The position numbers and the translations under genes were made by a program. From Lineus longissimus (taxonomy: Eukaryota > Nemertea > Pilidiophora > Heteronemertea > Lineidae), in contig NC_088325.1 in assembly GCF_910592395.1 (NCBI RefSeq), positions 2,137,501 through 2,201,500 of the forward strand: a stretch of DNA of 64,000 nt, written 5' to 3'. Positions 12,101-21,199 of the stretch are shown here, in pieces (the stretch's first letter is position 1; the number at the start of each line of letters is the position of its first letter). Below the pieces are notes generated by a model that searched no databases, was not told the DNA's origin, and was given only the letters and a program-made list of their open reading frames with translations.

Positions 12101-15100
12101 AAGGTAATTTGCCCGTGTCCAGAGTGCCGTTTCTGGTGGAGGCCAGAGAATGCTCTGGAACTCTTCCCTCACCTTGTCGTACTGCTTTATGCTTGCTTTC
12201 ATTGTGAATAATTTCCAAGTGTTCGTTTTCATGCATGCACCGTTCGCAATCCATGCTCTGCTTGGCCTTTATTAACCATTCAAGAAAGAATGTGTATCGG
12301 TGAGGGATGGAACCCACGCACCATGACTGATTGTCAACAGGCAGTCAAGCGCACCAGCCTCTTTAGTCAAGCGCACCAACCTCTCGAGTCAAGCACACCA
12401 ATCTATTGAGTCAAGCGCACCAACTTCTCAAGTCAAGCGCACCAACCTCTCGAGTCAAGCCTACCAACCTATTGAGCCAAGTGCACCAACCTCTAGAGTC
12501 AACCGTACCAACCTATTGAGTCAAGCGCACCAGCCTCTCGAGTCAAGCGCACCAACCTCTTGAGTCAAGTACACCAACTTCTTGAGTCAAGCGCTCCAAC
12601 CTCTTGAGTCAAGCGCACCAACCTCTTGAGTCAAGTACACCAACTTCTTGAGTCAAGCGCTCCAACCTCTTGAGTCAAGTACACCAACCTCTTGAGTCAA
12701 GTACACCAACTTCTTGAGTCAAGCGCTCCAACCTCTTGAGTCAAGTACACCAACCTATTGAGTCAAGTGCACCAACCTTTTAACCACAGGGCCTAGAAAC
12801 ATTACTGTGAAATGGTATCATTACCTTGCTGAAAGTGTCCAAGAGAAATCGGGCCGAAATCTCATAAGTCTGTTTTTCTTAAAAACGAGGATTTAACTCG
12901 GAAAATGCAATTGATAAATCGTAATTCTCTCTATTTCAGCTGAGCTCGATGCTAGTATGCGACATAAATTCCATGACCCTGCTCAACGTATCCACAACGA
13001 TAATATACGTAAAAAATACATGAATGGCGGATTCGCCCTGAACGGAATCTCGCATCAAAATGGCGGCGGGATTTACGCTAATGCTAACGGGAGTATACGA
13101 AATGGTTACCTCCCGAACCAACAGGGGAGCAAAGTGAATATTAGCGTTAATCCAATGACGCAGTTGGACCACCAGCATTATCCAGAGCAGAACGGGACAA
13201 TAAAGGTACATTTTGATTAGAGATTTTACCAGTGATCCTTTAATGAGGTTTTGTGTGTGTCACTTTAAGTTGTGACCTTATGTTACCTTGGAGATCATCT
13301 CAGAATTGTTTGATACATGAGAGGTTAAATTCTATCATTTTTTACCCAAGAATCGACTTCTTGGCTTGTGACGGGTTAATTTGACCCCAGGAGACCACAT
13401 TCAGGCTATTGAACTGAACCCCGTCATTATTTTCCCTTTATGCCGAAAATATTTATAACTTGTTAAAAAAATTGTTTTTATGATGGAAGATACAGGTGAA
13501 CCTCCCTTAGCAGGCACCTCTCTATTGAGGACAACCTCTCTATTGAGGACAACCTCTCTATTGAGGACACTAGTCTTGGTCCAAAATTGGTTGTTTCCAA
13601 TCAATTTGACCTCTCTAATCAGGACACCTCTCTGTCAAGGACAGAAAATGTCAGTCCCAAGGGTGTCCTTAATAGAGAGGTTCTATTGTACCTCCATATG
13701 AAGACTGAAACCATGAATCAGAAATTCAGGTTAATTTATGCAACCTTACACTGAATTATTAGTGTGTAACCTAATGGATTTTTACTCGTTCCATTTTCAG
13801 TCCAATGGGGAGCTTGCCCACAATCTGCAGGAGATCCTCATGAATGGGGATGTTATATATAATAGTCTCGAAAGGCAGAGCCACGGGCCACCAAGTTTCC
13901 ATGAAAGTCAAGGTAACTTATTGAAGCAATCGTCGGCACGAAAAAATTCCAGAGGCCACGCATGAAGTACTGTTTCATAAAGACAAAAACTGAATTTTAT
14001 CCATCAAACTTGGATGTTCAAGTCACTCATAAAGCATTCTTAGTTAAAAACCTAGAATTTTCAAGATTTTTGAAGCAATTGAAAAAAAACATGTGAAAAT
14101 TCAGAAGTACAAAAAGTGGATTAAAAATTGCTGGAATTTTCAGGGTTTTTTTTTTTTCGTTTCAAATGCGTTTTGAAAAAAAATTTCAGTTTTGTGACGT
14201 GTTTTGTCCTTCATGTATGTTTCTCACTGTTTGGTTGATTGTTACTGTGAGGTAAGGTAAGATGGTACAATTATAGTCTCTGTTCGCATTAAAGGGGTAC
14301 ACCGTTCGTTATTACTTGTGGTCCAGGTAAATAGAAATGCAGTTATACACAATGCCGTAGTGCAGTTATTGTGAATACGAAATTGTTGAAACTTTGTATT
14401 CATAGTATTTGTATATCTGTCTACAGAAAGGCAATGCTGAGCAATTGAAAATTTTCAAATTCAATTACAAATTCAAAATTTTTAAAGAACGGTGTACGCC
14501 TTTAATGTCTACTGCGATTAGTTTCCTCACTGTATTGGCTATAATTGTACGGGATATACATCAAGGTGATACAATGAAAGCCCTGTACAATTATAACACC
14601 TGTACATTATGTCTACTGCCAGTGGCTTGCTACTCTGCGCACAAGGCCTATAATTGTACAGGGGCTATAACTGTATCACTTTACCTTACATACTGTGAAC
14701 ACCCACTGGATTTTGGTGATGGTGACGGCAGAGCATGCAAGACTGATAGCTGAAGAAATTGGGAACAAATTTGATTAGTCTAAAAATCGTCACGCGTAAC
14801 ATTTTTATGGTTGTGTCCATCTTGTCAGCGAGTTAATTGTTGATCCTAGTGAAAATATCCATTTTGCTTGATGTATCTGTCTGCGTTTAGTGAACCTGAC
14901 TTATATACAGGGTTGCCCAGAAAAATGTCCCTTTGGACCAAAGTCACCCTAGACATTTTTCTGGATCACCCTGTAGATACTTGACTACCTATTGTCAACA
15001 GCAAATTTAGTTTAAGAATGGGGGTATTGGGTGCCTCACCAAACACAGCAAGGGGGCTAGTCATTGTTGGTAAAAAACTGATGCGTCTCGCTTGGTACCA

Positions 15101-16938
15101 CGTCAACCTCACTGTGACACTATGCACTGCTTTGTCACTTGCAGACCCTCACTATCAGGAGCTAATGAATTCAGACCCCCTGCTGGTTCCGCGGCAACAA
15201 GACGGTTCTGATACGGGTAATGGCCGCTTTAGTTTCAATGGCTTTTCCATTTATTCTCAGGCGGTTGGAATTTTTTGAAATTTTTTGCCGATTTCGGATC
15301 CGACTACAAAAATTGCATGTCTCGCATCAAAATTTGCATTGCATGAAAAATGTTTACATTTTCAAACGATTTTCGTTGAAAATATGAAAATTGCATGATC
15401 AGCGATTTCTAAAATATAGGAGAGGAAGTTGCCTGCTTGTTTGTCTGCACGATTCATTTATTTGTAAACAATAGTACGTCTGCTTTTATAATTGATGTTG
15501 ATTAGCTGAATTCAAAAACATTCAAACAATTAATGTTGACTGTTTTGATTGAAATGATCAATTAGGTGATTATTATCATTAATTAGTAATTAATTGCTCT
15601 TGCAGAGGATGTTCATAATGGCGTGCAGGCGCCGGAGTTCCAGTACACAACCGGACAGAACCACCACACAAGACAAAGCACCTTTAAACCGGAACCACCG
15701 GATCCAAGCCGGATTCCAAACCGCTCACACGAACAACTTAATCCAAATTACGACCCGTACGATAGTTGTCATAATATGGGGACGCAATATGGCGGCTCGT
15801 ATTCAAGGTCACATGACCAGATACCTAAATCGCCGTACGACTATACGCCGCGGTCGCAACAAGACTTTACGAATCATTCGCTGAATCATTCGTTGAATCA
15901 CTCAATGACACATCAAATGGCTCATTCGCCACATGACCACCAGGGCGGCGTTTATAGTAATAATTTATCGGAGCCGTCGCCGAAGGTTCGACAGAAACGG
16001 CGACGGCGAAGTCGGGATAAATCCAATATGAAGGATCAGTCAACGAATACAGATTACAGTAGTAATGGTAAGCGGTACAGAAGGGGTTAACGTGAATTTG
16101 CACTATCAGCTTTCATCTGCAGCAGACATCTCTATTAAGGACGACCTCTCTATTAAGGACAACCTCTCAATTAAGGACATACTCTCTATTAAGGACAACC
16201 TCTCTATTAAGGACACCCTCTCTATTAAGGACATACTCTCTATTAAGGACAACCTCACTATAAAGGACACCAGTTTTGGTCCCAAAGTGTTTGTTTCCAT
16301 TCGATTTTCCCTCTCTAATCAGGACACCTCTCTATTGAGGACATTTCTTGTCAATCCCGAGGGTTTCCTTAATAGAGAGGTTCTACTGTACATGTTTACC
16401 GCCCATGAAAATTTGCTTTCTCTTTCACTGTTCAAACTCTAACGCATATAAGTAAGCTAGATTCGGCCTACTAACATGTGGACAATAGGGTTCCGTTCAG
16501 AAGCTTGCACATGGGAATTCCATAGTAATGACTCAACGCATCAATTAATTTGATACCAATTGAGGTGTTAGCAAATCGAGAAGCATTGTGCTGCTCGTAC
16601 AAAATTCACTCAAGTTTTTGCCCGCAAAAAGTTAAGATTTTGCCCCAAAAAACGTATTCAATGACAAATGCCTTGGATATGAACCACAATGGGCTGGGTG
16701 CTGTCTTTCGAATGCTATTTTGAGCTATATTCCAGCTGAGTGCCAGACTCTTGGGCCTCTTGTTATCCAATGTCTAAAACTTCCGTTTTCTGTTTCAGAT
16801 GGTACTCTTGATAACCACAGTCTAACATATCGATCGCTAGACACGTTACGTCGCGAGGAGGCCTACCATCGCCGAAGTCCAGTTATATGTCCCGATATTC
16901 CCCAGGTGCACGATTACAGTGATTATAACTTCGACTAA
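171..16938 (+). CDS. CDON: CDON/BOC/Ihog-family Hedgehog co-receptor, 3' 16 exons (5' end outside window)
   Basis: Exons read from splice signals and frame: 171-461, 1427-1579, 2066-2209, 2844-3128, 3815-3970, 6672-6890, 7744-8016, 8527-9036, 9705-10102, 11109-11328, 11741-12085, 12940-13205, 13801-13912, 15145-15216, 15606-16067, 16799-16938 (stop TAA 16936-16938). With one base from the missing upstream exon this gives 1,348 codons without a break; every junction keeps phase. Domain order: five Ig domains, ~170-residue linker, two FN3 domains, one TM helix, ~370-residue cytoplasmic tail. The FN3 pair carries the family hallmarks PPVAGP between the domains and EIKMQCFNSAGESDFSN in the last one, which match FN3-2 and FN3-3 of vertebrate CDON/BOC. 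The family binds Hedgehog ligand and Patched at the plasma membrane and acts as a co-receptor. The signal peptide and any upstream exons lie before the window. Five Ig domains favour CDON over BOC, but an invertebrate gene may predate that split, so the symbol means family only. Confidence 0.88.
503..917. mobile_element. Two adjacent foldback MITEs in intron
   Basis: The first element (about 503-726) is an almost perfect palindrome with ~100-base arms around a short loop near 604-618. The second (about 727-917) has the same terminal motif (tgtgacycgytct then nagcaaaac/naccaaaac) but a diverged interior. They lie head to tail and share the end sequence gggtcacaaat. No transposase is present, so they are non-autonomous. 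Exact target-site duplications could not be fixed because the two abut. Confidence 0.75.
1580..1850 (+). repeat. Degenerate aggtcaaggtcaatcaatactca minisatellite
   Basis: About a dozen imperfect copies of a 20-24 base unit built from aaggtcaa and gtcaatactcaa follow directly after the splice donor at 1580. All frames stay open through it, but this is a result of the repeat, not of coding: the Ig2 domain resumes only after the acceptor at 2065. Confidence 0.8.
2210..2843 (+). other. Intron without recognised elements
   Basis: This intron joins the Ig2 and Ig3 exons. A segment around 2290-2440 has a SINE-like look (short inverted tract around gcctcaag/cctagggaa), but I cannot assign it to a family, and no coding segment is supported. 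Confidence 0.4.
3285..3720 (+). repeat. ~65-bp minisatellite in CDON/BOC-like intron
   Basis: Six to seven imperfect copies of a unit containing agccccagagctttgtgatc, then acgtggtgtcctttggcc and agtattcctc. The copies differ by small indels. The array ends about 100 bases before the acceptor of the exon at 3815. Confidence 0.85.
4515..4655. repeat. Foldback repeat in intron
   Basis: The stretch gggtgacatgaataaaga ... caaatgcttttac near 4523-4557 is repeated in reverse complement near 4610-4650. This gives an imperfect hairpin with ~40-base arms and a ~55-base loop, consistent with a small MITE or its remnant. Confidence 0.6.
5123..5300. mobile_element. pogo/mariner-style MITE, copy 1
   Basis: Ends are CAGTGGAACCTC and GGTTCTACTG (TIR), flanked by TA on both sides (5121-5122 and 5301-5302), the target duplication of the Tc1/mariner/pogo group. 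The interior contains the family motif ctctctattaaggacac in both orientations. It has no coding capacity. Confidence 0.78.
5590..6262 (+). repeat. ~26-bp minisatellite (gagctcattccaattgtattgctttt type)
   Basis: Roughly 25 copies of a unit built from gagctcattccaattgtat and tgctttt run from about 5590 to 6262, with higher-order repetition of a variant ending ggacattttttc (near 6010 and 6230). A run of 12 G follows at about 6278. Long open frames across the array reflect the repeat period, not a gene. Confidence 0.9.
7364..7706. mobile_element. MITE with TTAA flanks and 20-bp TIR
   Basis: The element begins TTAA then AGGGAACTGGAACCGCC and ends with the reverse complement then TTAA (7703-7706). 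TTAA duplications are typical of the piggyBac and Kolobok superfamilies; which one cannot be told without a transposase. It lies in the intron before the Ig5 exon. Confidence 0.75.
8035..8282 (+). repeat. Tandem duplication, ~121-bp unit
   Basis: The segment from gaatttcggtcgtggtgtct to catagattctgtgaatttcg occurs twice in direct tandem with only a few substitutions (e.g. aaattgacct versus aaattggcct). It is intronic and begins about 20 bases after the donor of the Ig5 exon. Confidence 0.85.
8527..9036 (+). other. CDON: Exon for Thr-rich and Arg-Asp/Arg-Glu repeat linker between Ig5 and FN3
   Basis: This 510-base phase 1-1 exon encodes 170 residues with no recognisable fold. It starts Pro/Asn-rich, has a run of Thr around base 8690, an acidic patch, then about 48 residues made almost only of K/N, RD and RE repeats (bases 8891-9030). 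In vertebrate CDON/BOC three FN3 domains follow the Ig set; here the domain corresponding to FN3-1 is not seen and this linker sits in its place. Introns on both sides were searched by eye for an FN3 exon without success. Confidence 0.8.
9354..9656. mobile_element. pogo/mariner-style MITE, copy 2, with internal minisatellite
   Basis: Degenerate ends (gagtagaacctctc and gagaggttccactata) enclose ten or so tandem copies of a ~17-18 base unit, gtgtccttaatagagagg, at 9472-9640. The array amplifies the subterminal motif of this MITE family, so the minisatellite grew out of the transposon. It is intronic, ~50 bases before the acceptor of the first FN3 exon. Confidence 0.78.
9705..11328 (+). other. 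CDON: Two FN3 domains (equivalents of CDON/BOC FN3-2 and FN3-3)
   Basis: Exon 9705-10102 encodes the first FN3 (W in MLKW, YEVAGLKPGATYKFRI) and the start of the second; exon 11109-11328 finishes the second (YVLNRLRPDTEYEIKMQCFN). The intron between them is phase 0 and splits the second FN3 after the RWK of its B strand, as expected for one domain coded by two exons. In vertebrates the last FN3 of CDON binds Sonic hedgehog; that is family knowledge, not tested here. Confidence 0.87.
10117..10955 (-). repeat. Antisense SINE whose body is expanded into a minisatellite
   Basis: The left end (ttcttcttcttcag then cgttcgctctgcacttgg) and right end (caaggaacctcggttttaag, near 10918) match, in reverse complement, the SINE at 24838-25240. 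Between them a 55-65 base segment with ggtagagtccacgcaagcta and ctcttgtttctcacttggtg is repeated about ten times (10205-10890). The element starts only ~15 bases after the splice donor at 10103. Confidence 0.82.
11385..11515. mobile_element. pogo/mariner-style MITE fragment, copy 3
   Basis: Contains the family motifs agtacctctgtattagagac, tatagagaggtgtcctgatt and gtcctcaat in the order seen in better copies, but the right end is lost. Located in the intron between the last FN3 exon and the TM exon. Confidence 0.65.
12340..12785 (+). repeat. ~20-bp minisatellite (gagtcaagcgcaccaacctc)
   Basis: About 20 copies of gagtcaagcgcaccaacctc with variants such as gtacaccaacttc fill the middle of the intron after the TM exon. 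Later copies form a ~60-base higher-order unit. No CRISPR-like spacers: the variation is point changes within the unit. Confidence 0.88.
13493..13688. mobile_element. pogo/mariner-style MITE, copy 4
   Basis: Flanked by TA (13491-13492 and 13689-13690); ends CAGGTGAACCTC and GAGGTTCTATTG. Three tandem ctctctattgaggacaac units lie inside. It sits ~110 bases before the acceptor of the exon at 13801. Confidence 0.78.
14289..14505. mobile_element. MITE with TTAA flanks (AGGGGTACACCGTTC ends)
   Basis: TTAA at 14289-14292 and 14502-14505 bracket inverted ends AGGGGTACACCGTTCGTT and AACGGTGTACGCCT. It contains a ~40-base stretch starting aaatagaaatgcagttatac that recurs near 20147, so parts of the family are dispersed in this locus. 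Confidence 0.7.
14908..14973. mobile_element. 66-bp mariner-like mini-MITE
   Basis: CAGGGTTGCCCAGAAAAATG at the left and its imperfect reverse complement at the right (catttttctggatcaccctg) are flanked by TA at 14906-14907 and 14974-14975. CAGGGTG-type ends and TA duplication fit the mariner group. It is hardly more than two TIRs. Confidence 0.65.
16120..16388. mobile_element. pogo/mariner-style MITE, copy 5, with internal minisatellite
   Basis: Eight tandem ctctctattaaggacaac/acc units (16130-16265) are followed by the usual right half and end GAGGTTCTACTG with TA at 16389-16390. The left TIR is damaged. It starts about 50 bases after the splice donor at 16068. Confidence 0.75.
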
Positions 16939-17700
16939 ACTCGTCTTGGGTTTCGAATAGTTTAAAATATATCGCCGAATTCGGGACATGTTGACACATT
17001 GTGGATAGTTTACTGAAGGAGTATCCCAAAGGTGGAACAATGCTATGTGGTAGCGCGACCGTGAGGTATTCCGTTACGTTTCACGATCGCAGGTGTTACC
17101 AAGGCTGCAATGCGGTAATGGTAATTGAACTTACCATGAGAAGTGTTGTTACCGTGATTGGTAATTTATTGGACCAGGGCTGCGGTGCGGTAATGGTAAT
17201 TGATCTTACCATGAGAAGTGCTGTTACCGTGAATGGTAATTATTGTTACCATGTTGACGATTGGGAAGTGTTGTTACCAAATATGGTAATAGACTGAGCA
17301 TGTCGGATTCTGTTTCAAGATATGGTAATGGATATTACCAGGAGGTTATCATTACCATATTTGTAGAAGGAAGGTACTTAGTAAGGATGTCACCAGACGT
17401 GGTCATGAAAATGAATACGAGGATGATGGTTAACAAAATTGGTGAGGAAAATTTTCGGAAATGTCCTTATGGAAAAATAAGCGCAAATTTTGCTTGGGGC
17501 ATTCTGAAAAAGCTGGAATGGAACAGAACGAAACAGAACGAAACGAAGGCATTGATGTGGTATACAAGCACTAGGTGGCTCTGGTTGCGACTGATGGTAG
17601 TTTCAGTGTTTACTTGTTGCCATGGCAATACGATGAGGCAGCTCGTGACTGACTTGAGACAACGTGTCCAGCTACAGCAGTAGATAAAGCCCGAAGATTT
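16939..17700 (+). other. Probable start of 3' UTR with ggtaat/attacc repeats
   Basis: Directly after the CDON/BOC stop, bases 17090-17360 hold two diverged copies of a ~75-base unit and many inverted ggtaat ... attacc motifs. A frame stays open across part of it, but nothing in it resembles a known protein and it lacks a splice context. A gttgccatggcaat motif lies near 17612. I cannot place the poly(A) site; candidate aataaa signals occur near 17897 and 19979. Confidence 0.4.
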
Positions 17701-18519
17701 TTAAATGCATTTTTTCTTCGGAAATGGAGTCAGCTGTGTACGTTTTGGTCAAAGTTTTAGGGTCACATTTTTCATGTAGCAGAGTTTTTCGGCTACAGAT
17801 GAGATTATTTCCATTTCACCCTAATTAGTGCCTTTCGAGATGTGGAGTATCCAATGTGAAGTGTGCATAATTTCTGGACTGGTTAGGGTGGAATTGAATA
17901 AAAAGCCAGCGATAATTTTTAGACAGAACAGGACGAAAGCAATATACGGCATAATATCTTCTGAGGGACCCTGTGATACTAGCCTGTCATACCTGCGACG
18001 ATCTGAATGGACTTGCCTGTAATTGAAAATGACTTATGATGGAACAGTCCACTTTGGCTTCAAAGGTATGATCAGGTGCAAATGAGCTACTTTTCTGAAA
18101 CCTGCTTGAACATTGTCCTGTGATGCTTTAAACCTGGCTTTCTTACGAGATTCTCGAACGACATTTGTTTTTAGGAAACGAAAAATTATCTTGATAATGT
18201 TGGTGTAGTGACAGGACGGACGTTCAAATAGGTGCCATGCATTGTTAGTAAATGCCTAAACATCGTCATAGCAACGATGTATTTATTTCATTTGTGAAAT
18301 ATTGAACAAACTTTGATGATATTTGTGCAGTTTGGAATTACTCATTTGCATAATTTATGCATAATATTGTCACATGACAGACCCGACTGGATCTTGTTTA
18401 CATGAGTGGTGCTGTGTGTACTTACCATTTTGTTTACAGAAAACGGACTGACGCATTAACTAATTGCTGTTGGTACCTGTTGCCATTTTTTTGGAACATT
18501 CTGTAATGTAGAAATCATT

Positions 18520-18925
18520 AGCAACCATTTTGTGCTGCTTGGTAACCGTTTGTGTTGCTTAGTAACCATTTATGTTGCTTGTGTTGCCTAGCAACCATTT
18601 GTGTTTGGCGACCAGTTTGTGTTACTTGGTAACCATATTTGTTGCCTGGCAACCATGTGTGTTTGGTAACCATTTTGTGTTGCTGGGTAACTTGGAGACT
18701 GGTAACAATTAAATGGGGCACATTAAAACGCTTCCAGGCATGGTAATCTTTTACAATGCCTTGTAACCATTTACCAAAACCGGTAACAATTTACCGTATT
18801 CCTGGTCACCAGTTACCATGGCTTGCTAGGATTCACCGCATGCCTAGTAACCAGCTACCATGCCTGGTAAGGATTTACCACATACCTGGCAACCAGTCAC
18901 ACCGCGCCCGGTAACCATTTGCAAC
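18520..18925 (+). promoter_or_regulatory. Array of RFX X-box-like motifs
   Basis: Motifs of the form GTTRCY-N(1-3)-RGYAAC recur: gttgcttagtaacc, gttgcctagcaacc, gttacttggtaacc, gttgcctggcaacc, gttgctgggtaac between about 18555 and 18695, with weaker ggtaacc half sites to 18925. A perfect gttgccatggcaac palindrome lies near 19370. X-boxes are bound by RFX factors; here they lie in the 3' flank of the CDON/BOC-like gene and are embedded in a degenerate accatttgtgttg repeat, so function is uncertain. Confidence 0.45.
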
Positions 18926-19589
18926 TTATCTTGTAACAATTCACTGAAAATCATCATCACAATTTGTTTTTGATATATGTATAAACAGAATTAGTGTACA
19001 TTGTTAAAGTCTTTTTTGAGCTTAGTGAACAAGGAATTGGAATAATTTACTGGACAGTAGAAAGATGTTACATTACTCTGATGTCACCTCTGTCAGACTT
19101 TCTGCTGTGTGACTCTTGTGAAGAAGTTATGATTAAAAAACTTATATTAGGGATATTTTGGGACGTACGAAAACACTAGGTTTTGTTCCTTCTTATGGTA
19201 TATATCTCCACTATCAGTTATTTTATTATAATTTCTTTTGAACAGCCCATTACTTAATTGTTAAAAAACCTCTAAAATACCATAAGACTGAGATTATCTA
19301 CAGAACGGTTTATTTTGAGCTCTGATACTTATATGTAAAATAATGGTTGTTTATGATCACATGACTTGTTGCCATGGCAACCAGACATCACTATGTGTTC
19401 AACTGTTCACTGCCTGTCAAAATAGTTTCTGGTCGTGAGAGTTTATGTAATGCAAAATATGCTAACTTTGCCTAATTTTCTCAAACCTCAATAATACGAT
19501 GCACACAGACAACCGAGTCAAAAACGACCGCCAAAGTTGTGGAGAATGGACATTTCTGATTGGTCAATCTAATCTGCGCATGCACAGTA

Positions 19590-19769
19590 CAGTAAAACCT
19601 CTCTATTAAGGACACCCTCCGGATGGACAAGTTCTGTCCTTTATAAAGAGGTGTCCTGATTAGAGAGGTCAAATTGAATGGAAACAACCAATCTGGGACC
19701 AAAACGAATTTCCTTAAGGAGTGGATGTCTTTATAAGAGAGGTGTCCACTAAAGAGAGGTTCCATTGTG
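19590..19769. mobile_element. pogo/mariner-style MITE, copy 6
   Basis: TA-flanked (19588-19589, 19770-19771) with ends CAGTAAAACCTCTC and AGAGGTTCCATTG. It carries the family interior without tandem expansion, so it is the best guide to the unexpanded form. Confidence 0.75.
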
Positions 19770-20484
19770 TACCTGCATTTTGGTCAAACTTCTCAGAAAG
19801 TCTCCAAAGTTTGGCTATGCAGCTGACGCAACCTGTCAGGAATTCGACCAATCAGATCAAGGACGTTTTCCGTGACGGCGACTGTTTCTCGTTTTTCGTC
19901 TGTGTGTGCACAATACGATGAATTTTTGTGATGGAACTACTTGATATGATGATTATAATCCATGGGATGCTCAGAAATAATAAACTCCATTTCAAGTCGA
20001 GGTCGGAGAAGGTCTCTGGACTGTCAGGCGCAGACGCGGAAGTACAAATCGGAACTGACTTAAAATTGCAATTGCTAATTGGGTGAAAAGAGTAGATATA
20101 TACTTATAAGGGTTACGTGGTTTGTAATGACTGGTTTTCTAGGAAAATAGAAATGCAGTTATACACAATGCCGTAGTGCAGTTATCATCTGTACACGTTC
20201 CATGTCGATTTCAAACTGAAAGGACCAGTATTGTATTGGATCGCTAGCTCAGTGAGTCCTGTATCCATGTCGTGAGGTCACTTTCTCCTTATAATATTGA
20301 GTACAGAAGCCATAGGCCTACTTTGACTGCAACTTGTGATGGAGCAATGTGTACAAAGTGGACGTATTTTAATTTATAAGTTTGTCTGAACGTGCAAATC
20401 GTCAAATTAAGTTTGTATATATTTTCATTTCTACTGTATGTTGTGAGGAGGTAGAAGGGGTGTCTATATCTGAAGGAACCAGCC

Positions 20485-20615
20485 TGGAACCGTTATGAGG
20501 GTTTCGTTCGGATTGTGGATTGTCGGATTTTGGAATGTGGGATTTTGGATTGTGGATTATGGATTGTGGATTGTGGAATGTAGAATGTGGAATGTGGAAT
20601 GTGTGTCCTCTTGCA
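20485..20615 (+). repeat. ggattttggattgtggaat minisatellite
   Basis: Short units ggattgt, ggatttt, ggaatgt repeat about fifteen times. The 5' surroundings (19900-20480) show nothing I can assign. A run of about 14 G follows near 20699. Confidence 0.75.
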
Positions 20616-21109
20616 AACAGGGCCCACAACATGACTCCTCCTTATGCATGAGGGATTAAATATATGTATCGATTGAGATGGCCTGATATTGTCAGGATGG
20701 GGGGGGGGGGGGGCTTAGCAACCATTTGTGAACCATTCTTGCAAAAGGATGCTGGGTGAATTTCTTGAAAATGACTTTTCGCTACTTGCTAATTCTGTAC
20801 AAATTTATCTTTAAAATGATGTATGATGCATGACAATGTTTTGAGGAACGGCCGAGAGATGTGGACTTCGAAATACAGGTTAACAAGCAACTTTAAGTAG
20901 AAAGTAGAAAGCAACTTTTATATTTTGGGTGTCAATGCAATCATTTTATTACAGAGCAATAAGTGGCTCCAACTGAAAATTAAAGCAATACATAGCTAAC
21001 ACATTATTTGGTCCGAGGAAACAGGTGCAGGTCTTAATAGCACAGCATTTTTCTACTGGGACAATTTCATAACGCGGGTGTTAGAAATCGTTAGAAATTG
21101 CCTGTCGAC

Positions 21110-21199
21110 TTAAAGGAGGAGTAGGGAAAGTTACTACTTGTCAGGTATAGTATATACAATAGTTACCGCTGGCAGTAATTTATGCCACTACTCCTTTAA
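21110..21199. mobile_element. 90-bp TTAA-flanked MITE
   Basis: TTAA (21110-21113) AGGAGGAGTAG ... CTACTCCT TTAA (21196-21199). Two diverged direct copies of a related sequence (cctttaaaggaggaat/caca type) follow at 21205-21420, so this neighbourhood is a nest of the same family. Confidence 0.65.

Larger units (their letters stand above)
11741..16938 (+). other. CDON: Juxtamembrane, TM helix and cytoplasmic tail exons of the CDON/BOC-like gene
   Basis: Exon 11741-12085 encodes an acidic stalk and then a hydrophobic helix (starting SSMLLYMVLG, ending FMVMCGL) followed by the stop-transfer run KQRQQRR. The tail (12940-13205, 13801-13912, 15145-15216, 15606-16067, 16799-16938) has no enzymatic domain. 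It is rich in Asn, Gln, His and Tyr: a short His-Ser-Leu-Asn repeat near bases 15876-15925, a basic cluster RQKRRRRSR near 15990, and a C-terminus with tyrosines (HDYSDYNFD). CDON-family tails bind adaptors rather than carry catalysis; partners cannot be read from this sequence. Confidence 0.83.

Noticed and set aside
12340-12785. CRISPR-like array of short direct repeats
   Set aside because: Units vary gradually and there are no unique spacers; eukaryotic minisatellite.
17001-17683. Open frames downstream of the CDON/BOC stop
   Set aside because: Sequence is a ggtaat/attacc repeat, with no similarity or splice support; more likely 3' UTR.
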